Below, in pieces: positions 34,318-45,199 of a DNA stretch of 64,000 bases. The DNA is taken from positions 310,001-374,000 of the forward strand of contig NZ_JANUQM010000007.1 in NCBI RefSeq assembly GCF_030386795.1, given 5' to 3'. Under the pieces are notes generated by a model. It ran no database searches and was not told the DNA's origin. It saw only the letters and a program-made list of their open reading frames with translations. The stretch comes from Streptomyces sp. S.PNR 29 (GTDB lineage: Bacteria; Actinomycetota; Actinomycetes; Streptomycetales; Streptomycetaceae). How positions within the stretch are numbered: position 1 is the first letter of the stretch; each line of letters starts with the position of its first letter. The position numbers were made by a program, and so were the translations under genes.

Positions 34318-35122
34318 GGGCTGCACCCCTCTCGCGGGTGATGCGGACCTCTTCGCCGAGGGACTCCCAGATCTCGCGGTAGATCTCGATGAACCGGGGT
34401 TCCATGCGCACCTGTTCGACCTTGCGCGGTCGCGGCAGATCGATGTCGAAGACCTGCTTGACGGTGGCCGGCCCGGCGGTCATCACCACGACCTTGTCGG
34501 CCAGGGCGATGGACTCCTCCAGGTCATGGGTGACGAAGACGACGGAGGCGCCCGTGCCCTCCCACAGTTCGAGCAGTTCGTCCGACATCAGGGCCCGCGT
34601 CTGCACGTCGAGGGCCGAGAACGGCTCGTCCATGAGCAGGATCTCGGGATCGTTGACGAAGGTCGCGGCGAGCGCGACCCGCTTGCGCTGGCCGCCGGAG
34701 AGCTGGTGCGGGTAGCGGTCCTCGAAGGCGGCGAGCCCGACCCGGGCCAGCCATTCGCGCGCCTTCCGCTTCGCGTCGGCCTTCGGTACGCCGCGGAAGA
34801 GCGGGCCCGCCATCACGTTGGACAGGACCGAGCGCCAGGGGAAGGTGGCGTCCTGCTGGAAGACGAACCCGACCTTGTCACCGACGCCGCGCACCGGCTC
34901 ACCGGCGACCAGGACGTCGCCCTCGGTCGGCTCCTCCAGGCCGCTGACCAGGGTCAGCGTGGTCGACTTGCCGCAGCCCGTGGGCCCGACGACTGCGACG
35001 AACTCGCCACGCCCCACCGTGAGATCCAGTTCTCTGACGGCCGTGTGCAGGGCCCCGGAGGGGGTCCTGAAGGTCTTGCTGGCGCCCCGCAGTTCGATGG
35101 CGGGGCTGGTGTCTGCGCTCAT
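34307..35122 (-). CDS. ABC transporter ATP-binding protein (NitT/TauT type)
   Basis: 271 residues with Walker A GPTGCGKS (46-53), Q-loop FVFQQDATFPW, signature LSGGQRKRV, Walker B ILLMDEPFSALD and H-loop VFVTHDLEE. LSGGQRKR differs slightly from the usual LSGGMRQR of this subfamily. It is first in the operon. ATG at 35122 lacks a good ribosome-binding site; an in-frame ATG at 35158 would add 12 residues and cannot be excluded. The upstream 160 bases are shared with the divergent orphan regulator gene. Confidence 0.9.
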   Translation of the reverse strand: MSADTSPAIELRGASKTFRTPSGALHTAVRELDLTVGRGEFVAVVGPTGCGKSTTLTLVSGLEEPTEGDVLVAGEPVRGVGDKVGFVFQQDATFPWRSVLSNVMAGPLFRGVPKADAKRKAREWLARVGLAAFEDRYPHQLSGGQRKRVALAATFVNDPEILLMDEPFSALDVQTRALMSDELLELWEGTGASVVFVTHDLEESIALADKVVVMTAGPATVKQVFDIDLPRPRKVEQVRMEPRFIEIYREIWESLGEEVRITRERGAAHVA

Positions 35123-35284
35123 GGCCGGGGACGGTAGATGTGGCGTGGGGCACGGCATCAGTCTTCTGAGCGCATACCGTTCTTTTGCCTGCAACCGCCT
35201 GTTGTGCTCATTTTGCTCGCGATAGAAACAGCGAAGCCGAAACACGGGCTTAACGCTCGCCTGGCCTTGACGGAAAGAGGCCCG

Positions 35285-35977
35285 ATGATTGACGTCCTGG
35301 TCGTGGACGACGACTTCCGTGTCGCCGAGATCAACGCCACATACGTGGGAAAGGTTCCCGGCTTCCGGGTAGTGGCCCGCGCGCACAGTGCGGCCCAGGC
35401 ACTGACCGCGGTACAGCGCGGAGGCGTCGACCTGGTGCTGCTCGACCACTACCTGCCCGACCAGACGGGCCTCGAACTCGTCCACCGCATGCGGGAGCAG
35501 GGGCACGGCACCGACATCATCATGATCACCGCGGCCGGCGACGTGGGAACCGTACAGACCGCGATGCGCCTGGGCGCCCTGCACTACCTCGTCAAGCCGT
35601 TCACCTTCGCCGCGCTGCGCACCCGCCTGGACTCCTACGCCGCCCTGCGCCGCACCGTCGACCGCGTCGGCGGCCGCGGCATCGCCGGGCAGGAACAGGT
35701 CGACCGGATCTTCAGCGCCCTGCGCACCGCGCCGGTCCCGTCGTCACCAGGCCTTCCGAGCGGCCACTCGGAGCCGACGACCGAACTGATCTGCCGCGTC
35801 CTGCACCGCGCCGACCACCCGCTCTCCGCCCACGAGGTCGCCGCCGAGACGGGCCTGAGCCGCTCCACGGCCCAGCGCTACCTCCGCCACCTGGAACAGG
35901 CCGGACGCCTCCGTCTCTCCCTCAAGTACGGCGACACGGGCCGACCGGAGCACCAGTACGCGTGGGTGGCGCCATAG
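35285..35977 (+). CDS. CitB/DcuR-family response regulator, orphan (no adjacent kinase)
   Basis: 230 residues, closely similar along its whole length to the regulator at 31.6-32.3 kb: the same opening MIxVLVVDDD, phosphoacceptor Asp54 (LVLLDHYLP), LVKPF, and C-terminal HTH with STAQRYLRHLEQ and YGDTGRPEHQYAWV. ATG after GAAAGAGG. No kinase gene is next to it. It is divergent from the ABC operon, so it probably controls that promoter, and could accept phosphate from the kinase at 29.9 kb. Confidence 0.9.
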   Translation: MIDVLVVDDDFRVAEINATYVGKVPGFRVVARAHSAAQALTAVQRGGVDLVLLDHYLPDQTGLELVHRMREQGHGTDIIMITAAGDVGTVQTAMRLGALHYLVKPFTFAALRTRLDSYAALRRTVDRVGGRGIAGQEQVDRIFSALRTAPVPSSPGLPSGHSEPTTELICRVLHRADHPLSAHEVAAETGLSRSTAQRYLRHLEQAGRLRLSLKYGDTGRPEHQYAWVAP

Positions 35978-36002
35978 CCGTACGACCATGGAGGCGCCGC
36001 CC

Positions 36003-37595
36003 CTACGCCGCCCCCGCCCCCGTCAACGCCCGCACCTCCGTCTCCGCGTGCTTGGCCTCGTCGGGGACCTCCGTCGAGGTGACCGTCCCGAGCCACCCCG
36101 CGACGAAGCCCAGCGGGATCGAGACGAGGCCGGGGTTCTGCAGCGGGAAGTACTGGAAGTCGACGCCGGGGAAGAGGGCGTCGGGGCTGCCCGACACCAC
36201 CGGCGACAGCAGCACGAGCACCACGGCCGGGATCAGCCCGCCGTAGACGGCCCACACGGCGCCGCGCGTGGTGAAGCGCCGCCAGAACAGGGAGTAGAGC
36301 AGCACGGGCAGGTTGGCCGACGCGGCGACGGCGAAGGCGAGGCCGACGAGGAAGGCGACGTTGAGGTCACGGGCGAGCAGGCCGAGAGCGATCGCGACCA
36401 CGCCGATGCCGACCGCGGCGACGCGCGCCACGACCACCTCACTGCGCGGCTTGCCGCGGCGTCGCCGCAGGGACGCGTACAGGTCGTGGGCCACGGACGC
36501 CGAGGAGGCCAACGTGATGCCGGCGACCACCGCGAGGATCGTGGCGAAGGCGACAGCGGCCACGACCGCGAAGAGAACCGTTCCCCCTGTGGACTCCGCG
36601 CCGCCGCCCAGATCGAGCGCCAGCAGCGGAACGGCCGTGTTCCCGGCCGCGTTCGACTCCCGTACGGCATCCGGCCCCACGAGTGCGGCCGCACCGTAGC
36701 CGAGGACGATCGTCATCAGATAGAAGCCGCCGATGAGCCCGATCGCCCAGACCACCGAACGCCGTGCCGCCCGTGCGGTGGGCACGGTGTAGAAGCGGGA
36801 GAGGATGTGCGGCAGCCCGGCCGTGCCCAGCACCAGGGCAAGCCCCAGGCTGATGAAGTCGAAGCGAGCGGTCCAGTCCCCGCCGTACTTCAGCCCGGGC
36901 GCCAGGAACGCCTCACCGTGACCGCTGCGTTCCGCCGCCGTGAGCAGCAGTCGGTCGACGTCGCCGTGGAACCGGACCAGGACGAGCACGGTCAGCGCGA
37001 CGGTGCCGCAGAGCAGCAGGACCGCCTTCACGATCTGAATCCACGTGGTGGCCCGCATCCCTCCCAACGACACATAGATCACCATGAGCGCTCCGACGCC
37101 GACGATGGTCCAGTTCTGCGCGCCCTCGCTCGTGCCCCCGAGCAACAGCGCGACCAGACTGCCCGCGCCCACCATCTGCGCCACCAGATACAGAACGGAC
37201 ACGGCCACCGACGAAGTTCCCGCCGCGATCCGCACCGGCCGCTCCCTCATGCGCGCCGCCACCACGTCGGCCAGCGTGAACCGCCCGCAGTTGCGCACCA
37301 GTTCAGCGACGAGGAAGAGCACCACGAGCCACGCCACGAGGAAGCCCACCGAGTAGAGCATCCCGTCGTAGCCGAACAGAGCGATGAGCCCGGAGATGCC
37401 GAGGAAGGAGGCGGCCGACATGTAGTCACCCGCGATGGCAAAACCATTTTCCATGGGGGTGAAGAGCCGACCGCCCGCGTAGAACTCCTCCGCCGATCCG
37501 CGCCGGTTGCGGCTCGCCCACGTCGTGATCGCCAGCGTGACCACCACGAACGCGCTGAACAGCAACAACGCGGGCGTCTTGTGGTCGCCCGTCAC
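36003..37595 (-). CDS. Sodium:solute symporter (acetate/pyruvate ActP/MctC type)
   Basis: 530 residues, about 13 membrane helices. SSS-family features include FYAGGRLFTPMENGFAIAGD near the N-terminus and SLGGMRATTW. Relatives take up acetate, propionate or pyruvate with Na+. The GTG start overlaps the stop of the DUF485 gene by four bases. Such symporter/DUF485 pairs are common, as in E. coli actP/yjcH. Its location next to a CitB-type regulator hints at carboxylate-responsive control, which is inference. Confidence 0.88.
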   Translation of the reverse strand: MTGDHKTPALLLFSAFVVVTLAITTWASRNRRGSAEEFYAGGRLFTPMENGFAIAGDYMSAASFLGISGLIALFGYDGMLYSVGFLVAWLVVLFLVAELVRNCGRFTLADVVAARMRERPVRIAAGTSSVAVSVLYLVAQMVGAGSLVALLLGGTSEGAQNWTIVGVGALMVIYVSLGGMRATTWIQIVKAVLLLCGTVALTVLVLVRFHGDVDRLLLTAAERSGHGEAFLAPGLKYGGDWTARFDFISLGLALVLGTAGLPHILSRFYTVPTARAARRSVVWAIGLIGGFYLMTIVLGYGAAALVGPDAVRESNAAGNTAVPLLALDLGGGAESTGGTVLFAVVAAVAFATILAVVAGITLASSASVAHDLYASLRRRRGKPRSEVVVARVAAVGIGVVAIALGLLARDLNVAFLVGLAFAVAASANLPVLLYSLFWRRFTTRGAVWAVYGGLIPAVVLVLLSPVVSGSPDALFPGVDFQYFPLQNPGLVSIPLGFVAGWLGTVTSTEVPDEAKHAETEVRALTGAGAA

Positions 37596-38146
37596 GCAGC
37601 ACCGCCCCGAACGCCGCGCGCCAGCTCCTGGGTGTCCCAGCGCAGTTCGAGCGCGGCCCTGTCCCTGCGCAGCCGCGCGTGCCGGGCGTATGCCCAGGTG
37701 AGCACGAAGGTGCTCAGGAACTGCCCGAGCCCCGCGAGCATCGCCACGTTCACTGCCCCCGCCACGGGCCGGGCCATCAGCCCGGGCGCGGCCGTGGCGG
37801 CGACGACGTAGGCCACGTACCAGGCCAGGAACACGGCCACCGCCGGCACCACGAACCTCCGGTACCGACCGCGCACCTCCTGGAAGGCCTCACTGCGTTG
37901 CACCTCGAGGTACACGTCGGCTGCCGTGGCCCGCGTCCCGTCCCCGCTCTCCCCGCGCGCCGCCGGGGGCACGCCGGTGTCCGCCGACTCACCCCAGCCG
38001 GAGGCGAGGGCGTCGTACCAGGGGTCGTCGTACCTCAGGCTCGCCCCGGGCGCCCGGTCGAAGGCCGGGGTGTGATCATCGTGATGCCCGGCCGAACTGT
38101 CGTGACCGCCCCCGCCTCGGCGGGGACGACCGTTGCTTGGCTGCAT
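37592..38146 (-). CDS. DUF485 membrane protein, symporter partner
   Basis: 184 residues. A hydrophilic N-terminal ~85 residues, unusually long and Gly/His/Asp-rich for DUF485, are followed by the DUF485 core with two helices (VVPAVAVFLAWYVAYVV and FLSTFVLTWAYARHA). It is coupled to the downstream symporter by a GTGA overlap. In other bacteria DUF485 proteins accompany acetate permeases; their exact role is not known. The start codon is uncertain: ATG at 38146 or TTG six bases upstream. Confidence 0.82.
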   Translation of the reverse strand: MQPSNGRPRRGGGGHDSSAGHHDDHTPAFDRAPGASLRYDDPWYDALASGWGESADTGVPPAARGESGDGTRATAADVYLEVQRSEAFQEVRGRYRRFVVPAVAVFLAWYVAYVVAATAAPGLMARPVAGAVNVAMLAGLGQFLSTFVLTWAYARHARLRRDRAALELRWDTQELARGVRGGAA

Positions 38147-38294
38147 GTCCAAGGATGGACAGAACGGAAAGATCCGCGACTCTTCTTCCTCGCGCTCTTC
38201 ACCCCATCAGGTGACTCAACCCGCTGGTGGCCGCACCGGCCCGGCGGGCCAGGCCCCGAACCTCTCGGAGCCCGGCCCGGATCCAGCGCGGCGT

Positions 38295-40418
<2,124 letters not shown>

Positions 40419-40859
40419 GCGGTTCGCTCCTCGCTGAATTTCAGATGGGGCCCTCTTGGGTAAGGGCGCGCCTTGGGTCACCGCTCAGAGGGTACCGAGG
40501 CCTGGTAGAGCCGTTGTAACGCCACCCTCGTCGGGAGCACAGACTAGTCCAGGGTCGCATGCATGTTCGATCCCTCGATGGGGTGAAGTACACATCACGT
40601 TCCCTTCGAGGCATGAACCATTTAGGCTCCGGGCACGTCCTCATGAACAAACCGGCAATCCAGCCGGGGGGACCGACACTGACCGACAGCGCGAACCCGT
40701 ACTACGCAGAGACACGCAATACGGCACATTCGCCGCCAACCGGCAACAGCCAGCCGCCACAGAGAGATTTTTCGAGGAAAAGCCACGAGCGGGAACGTTT
40801 TGGGGCTGGTTGGATGTTGACCCTGGTACGACAGCTCGTCGAGCTAGAGAAGAGGCGAC
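40419..40859. other. Divergent intergenic region between parE and the DUF7455 gene
   Basis: About 440 bases. Two overlapping frames through 40560-40905 (+) are open but have A/T-rich third positions and no ribosome-binding site, so I do not call them. Near the right end, GGAAC (40792-40796) and GTT (40816-40818), 19 bases apart, resemble a sigma-R type promoter, and TTGACC (40817-40822) could be a vegetative -35. GGTACC occurs near 40492. Confidence 0.45.
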
Positions 40860-41090
40860 GTGACTACTGTTCTGACTTCCGCGAGCCCGCTGACGGCCGC
40901 TGATCGCTGCGACCGCTGCGGCGCCCAGGCATACCTGCGCGTCGTCCTGCTGAGCGGCGGAGAACTGCTCTTTTGTGCCCACCACGGGCGCAAGTTCGAG
41001 CCGGAACTCAAGAAGATCGCCGCTGAGATACAGGACGAGACGGAGCGGCTGACGTCCGTTCCGGCATCTGCCTCCGAAGAAGAGCGCTGA
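40860..41090 (+). CDS. DUF7455 family small zinc-ribbon-like protein
   Basis: 76 residues. CDRC at ~17-20 and CAHH at ~39-42 form a probable Cys3His zinc site (CDRCGAQAYLRVV, then LLFCAHHGRKF), followed by a helical acidic tail. GTG start after AGAGG. The family is widespread in actinobacteria beside the principal sigma factor and parE genes. Function unknown; RNA- or protein-binding by a zinc ribbon is a guess. Confidence 0.82.
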   Translation: MTTVLTSASPLTAADRCDRCGAQAYLRVVLLSGGELLFCAHHGRKFEPELKKIAAEIQDETERLTSVPASASEEER

Positions 41091-41135
41091 CATCTCGCGT
41101 CCGACGACGAGCCAGCCCGGCACAGGCCGGTGAAC

Positions 41136-41163
41136 GGGCGGCCGCCTCCCGAGGCGGCCGCCC
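41136..41163. terminator. Bidirectional terminator hairpin
   Basis: Perfect GC-rich arms GGGCGGCCGCCTC / GAGGCGGCCGCCC with a minimal loop between the converging DUF7455 and protease genes. Confidence 0.82.
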
Positions 41164-41198
41164 TCGCTCGTACTCCCGCGAAGCCCGTCAGGCTCCCG

Positions 41199-42056
41199 TC
41201 AGGCGCCTTTCGGCCGCCCCTGGGCGGCCGCTTCCCATCCCAGCGTCCGCAGGACGGCGGACACCCGCGTGTAGACGCCGGGGCTGTCCGACCGCCCGCA
41301 GCCGCTCCCCCAGGACACGAGCCCGATCAGCTTCCCCCGGGCGACCAGCGGCCCGCCACTGTCCCCCTGGCACGCATCGCGACCGCCGGCCTCCTCGCCG
41401 GCGCACAGCATGGTGTCGGCGAGGTACGCCCCGTCGGCACTGCCCGGATACGCCCGCTCACAGGAGGCGTCCGGCAGCACGCGTACGTGTGCCGCGCGCA
41501 GACTGTCTGCGTAGTCGCCGGCGCCCGTGGCATCACCCCATCCGTAGACCACGGCGCGGGTTCCGGGCGCGTATGCGGCATCCCCGGCGGCGGCCATGCC
41601 GATGGCCAGGCCGGCCGGAAGGCGCTCGGCAAGAGTGAGCACCGCGAAGTCCCCGACGTTGCTGATGTCGTCGTGCTGCGGGTTCACCCAGACGGCGCGT
41701 ACGGGTATCTCCCGCCCCTGGTCCGAACGCAGATCCGTACGTCCCGCGACGACCTTGAGGTCGCCCACCTCCTCCGGCGGCTCCCCCAGAACGTCCTCGC
41801 TCATACAGTGAGCCGCGGTGAGCACGGTGCTCCGGCCGACAGCCACTCCTCCGCAGAACTGTCCCGCCCGCGTACCCCCGAACCGGTCACGGCTGGACAG
41901 CGCCACCGTCCAGGGGCTCTGGGACACGTCCACGGGGTAACCGCCGACGACGACACTGTCGGCGGCCACAGGGGCGGCTGACGCCAAGGGTATTGCGGCC
42001 GTCGCGGCCGCCAGCACCAGCGGCCGGGCCAGCGCCCGGACAACGGGGCAACGCAT
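41199..42056 (-). CDS. Secreted trypsin-like serine protease (S1 family)
   Basis: 285 residues. Signal peptide (~1-32) then a short propeptide and a mature enzyme starting near VVGGYP (37). Catalytic triad His83 (LTAAHC), Asp136 (DFAVLTL) and Ser233 (CQGDSGGP). Asp227, six residues before the Ser, marks trypsin-like preference for Arg/Lys. Six cysteines are positioned for disulfides. ATG start. Located directly downstream of hrdB on the same strand but separated by a terminator, so probably independent. Confidence 0.91.
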   Translation of the reverse strand: MRCPVVRALARPLVLAAATAAIPLASAAPVAADSVVVGGYPVDVSQSPWTVALSSRDRFGGTRAGQFCGGVAVGRSTVLTAAHCMSEDVLGEPPEEVGDLKVVAGRTDLRSDQGREIPVRAVWVNPQHDDISNVGDFAVLTLAERLPAGLAIGMAAAGDAAYAPGTRAVVYGWGDATGAGDYADSLRAAHVRVLPDASCERAYPGSADGAYLADTMLCAGEEAGGRDACQGDSGGPLVARGKLIGLVSWGSGCGRSDSPGVYTRVSAVLRTLGWEAAAQGRPKGA

Positions 42057-42136
42057 GCGGGCTCCTCACTCCGAGGTGACGATGGAACACCCAGAGTGAT
42101 CCAGTCCCCCGTAGCCCGCACCCGCGCGATGCACGA

Positions 42137-42168
42137 AGGCCCGGCTCCCCACGAGGGGAACCGGGCCT
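42137..42168 (-). terminator. Terminator of hrdB
   Basis: Fourteen-base arms (42137-42150 and 42155-42168), one G-U pair, four-base loop, starting 24 bases after the hrdB stop. Confidence 0.85.
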
Positions 42169-42192
42169 CGCCGGCCGTACGACCGAGAGCTA

Positions 42193-43725
<1,533 letters not shown>

Positions 43726-43876
43726 GAACAACCTCTCGGAACGTTGGAAAACGGCTTCCGGCCCCGTCCACAGTGGACAGGAGCCGACCGCCGGCTTGGG
43801 ATGGGCCGACGGCGCGGGCGGGGGCCGGGGAGATGCACAGCGCCATGAACGGCGTCCGTATTCCCTCCGCGGCTGT

Positions 43877-43902
43877 CACCTCTTAGGTCATCGCGTTGTT
43901 CC
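43877..43902 (-). promoter_or_regulatory. Sigma-R-like promoter of hrdB
   Basis: On the minus strand GGAAC, then 18 bases, then GTG, close to the sigma-R consensus GGAAT-N18-GTT, about 150 bases upstream of the hrdB start. A thiol-stress promoter for hrdB has been described in S. coelicolor as I recall it. Confidence 0.55.
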
Positions 43903-44033
43903 CGCGAGCGTTACGCCCAAACCGCGTGGCCCGAGTCACACCTCGTAATCGCTCAAAATTGGTCAGATGCGGGCAGAGTGGGTCGTCGGCGCTTCCGACC
44001 GAGTCGCTCCGAGGGACTCCACCGCATCGCACC

Positions 44034-44074
44034 GTCGGACCCCGCAGAATCACGGCGACTCTGCGGGGTCCGAC
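44034..44074 (-). terminator. Terminator of whiH
   Basis: Perfect 15-bp arms GTCGGACCCCGCAGA / TCTGCGGGGTCCGAC with an 11-base loop, starting 74 bases after the whiH stop and before the hrdB promoter region. Confidence 0.85.
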
Positions 44075-44147
44075 AGGGGACGGTGTCGACCGAGCATGAC
44101 CGTAGGAGGGGTCCGGCATCCCCGGCCGTGCCGCCCGCGGAACGCGG

Positions 44148-45035
44148 TCAGTGCTCGCGCGGAGCGGGCACCACGCGTTCCACCTCGGGGTGGACCGTGA
44201 GCAGTTGGCGCATGGCCATCTCGGCTGCCGCGCCGTCGCCGGCGGCGAGGGCGTCGACGATCCTGCCGTGGTGTGCCAGTGACGCGTCGTTCGGCCGGTC
44301 ACAGCCCGTGACCGGCCCGCCGGAGACCTGGAGGGCGGCGCACACGATCCCGGAGAGGTGCTCCAGCATGCGATTCCCCGCGATCTGGATGAGCAGCGCG
44401 TGGAACTCGGCGTCGGCGCGCGAGAAGGTGAGCACGTCACCCTGCCCCATGGCGTGGCCCATGATCCCCACCATGTCGGCGAGGCGCTGCTGCACCTCCT
44501 CGCGCCCGTGCCCGGCGGCGAGGCGGGCGGCGAGCGGCTCGATCGTCCAGCGCAGCTCACTCAGCTCCCGGCGCTGGTCGTCGCGCTGCGGGCCCAGTGC
44601 CCGCCACTCGATGATGTCCGGATCGAGCAGGTTCCAGTCGCTGACGGGGCGCACGCGCGTACCGACGTTCGGGCGGGCGCTGACCAGGCCCTTGGCCTCC
44701 AGGACACGGAGCGACTCGCGGACGACGGTGCGGGACACCTCGAAGCGCTGGCCGATCTCCTCGGGGACCAGGGGGCGGTCGGCACCCAGGTCGCCGGAAA
44801 CGATCATCTGGCCCAGCTGCTGGACGAGTTGGCCGTGCAGTCCGCGTCCGCGGCTGCCCGCGGCACGCCGGCCCACGCGGCCCAGCTCCGGGTCCGCCCC
44901 CTCCCAGGCAGGGGCTCCGACGCGGTCAGCGGCGGGCGCCTCGGCGTAGGGGTAGCGGTCGAGTTCGCCCGGGCTCGCGAGGCCGGAGTCTGCGGAGCGG
45001 GCGGCGGTCATCATGGTGTGCGCAAGGGTACTCAC
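44148..45035 (-). CDS. whiH: WhiH, GntR/FadR-family sporulation regulator
   Basis: 295 residues, the length reported for WhiH. A ~65-residue N-terminal extension (STLAHTMMTAARS) precedes the winged helix (~68-140, RFEVSRTVVRESLRVLEAKG) and an FCD ligand domain (~150-285) with DAEFHALLIQIAGN. Adjacent to hrdB as in S. coelicolor. WhiH is needed for sporulation septation in aerial hyphae and is transcribed by sigma-WhiG RNA polymerase. The GTG start has AAAGG four bases upstream. It ends at a strong terminator. Confidence 0.93.
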   Translation of the reverse strand: MSTLAHTMMTAARSADSGLASPGELDRYPYAEAPAADRVGAPAWEGADPELGRVGRRAAGSRGRGLHGQLVQQLGQMIVSGDLGADRPLVPEEIGQRFEVSRTVVRESLRVLEAKGLVSARPNVGTRVRPVSDWNLLDPDIIEWRALGPQRDDQRRELSELRWTIEPLAARLAAGHGREEVQQRLADMVGIMGHAMGQGDVLTFSRADAEFHALLIQIAGNRMLEHLSGIVCAALQVSGGPVTGCDRPNDASLAHHGRIVDALAAGDGAAAEMAMRQLLTVHPEVERVVPAPREH

Positions 45036-45127
45036 GGAACCTTTGTCGGCGCTGACTCCAACTCCCTTGAGGTCTTTGGTGAAAAGCACACGAAAGGGTG
45101 ATCGCTCACCCCGTCGCAATTGACGCC

Positions 45128-45134
45128 TTATCGG
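45128..45134 (-). promoter_or_regulatory. Candidate sigma-WhiG -10 element upstream of whiH
   Basis: CCGATAA on the minus strand matches the core of the sigma-WhiG -10 (GCCGATAA). The expected TAAA about 15 bases further upstream is not present, so this is weak. Confidence 0.4.
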
Positions 45135-45199
45135 AAAGAAATGGGCTTCTCCCAGGGAGTTATGCACACGTTCGGATACCAAAGCGTCACAGACAGTCG

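Noticed and set aside
36233..36694. Minus-strand frame overlapping the symporter in another register
   Set aside because: Arg/Ser/Pro-rich translation typical of a shifted frame inside a high-GC gene.
40559..40905. Open frames between parE and the DUF7455 gene
   Set aside because: Third codon positions are not GC-biased, no ribosome-binding site, and they overlap the DUF7455 start.
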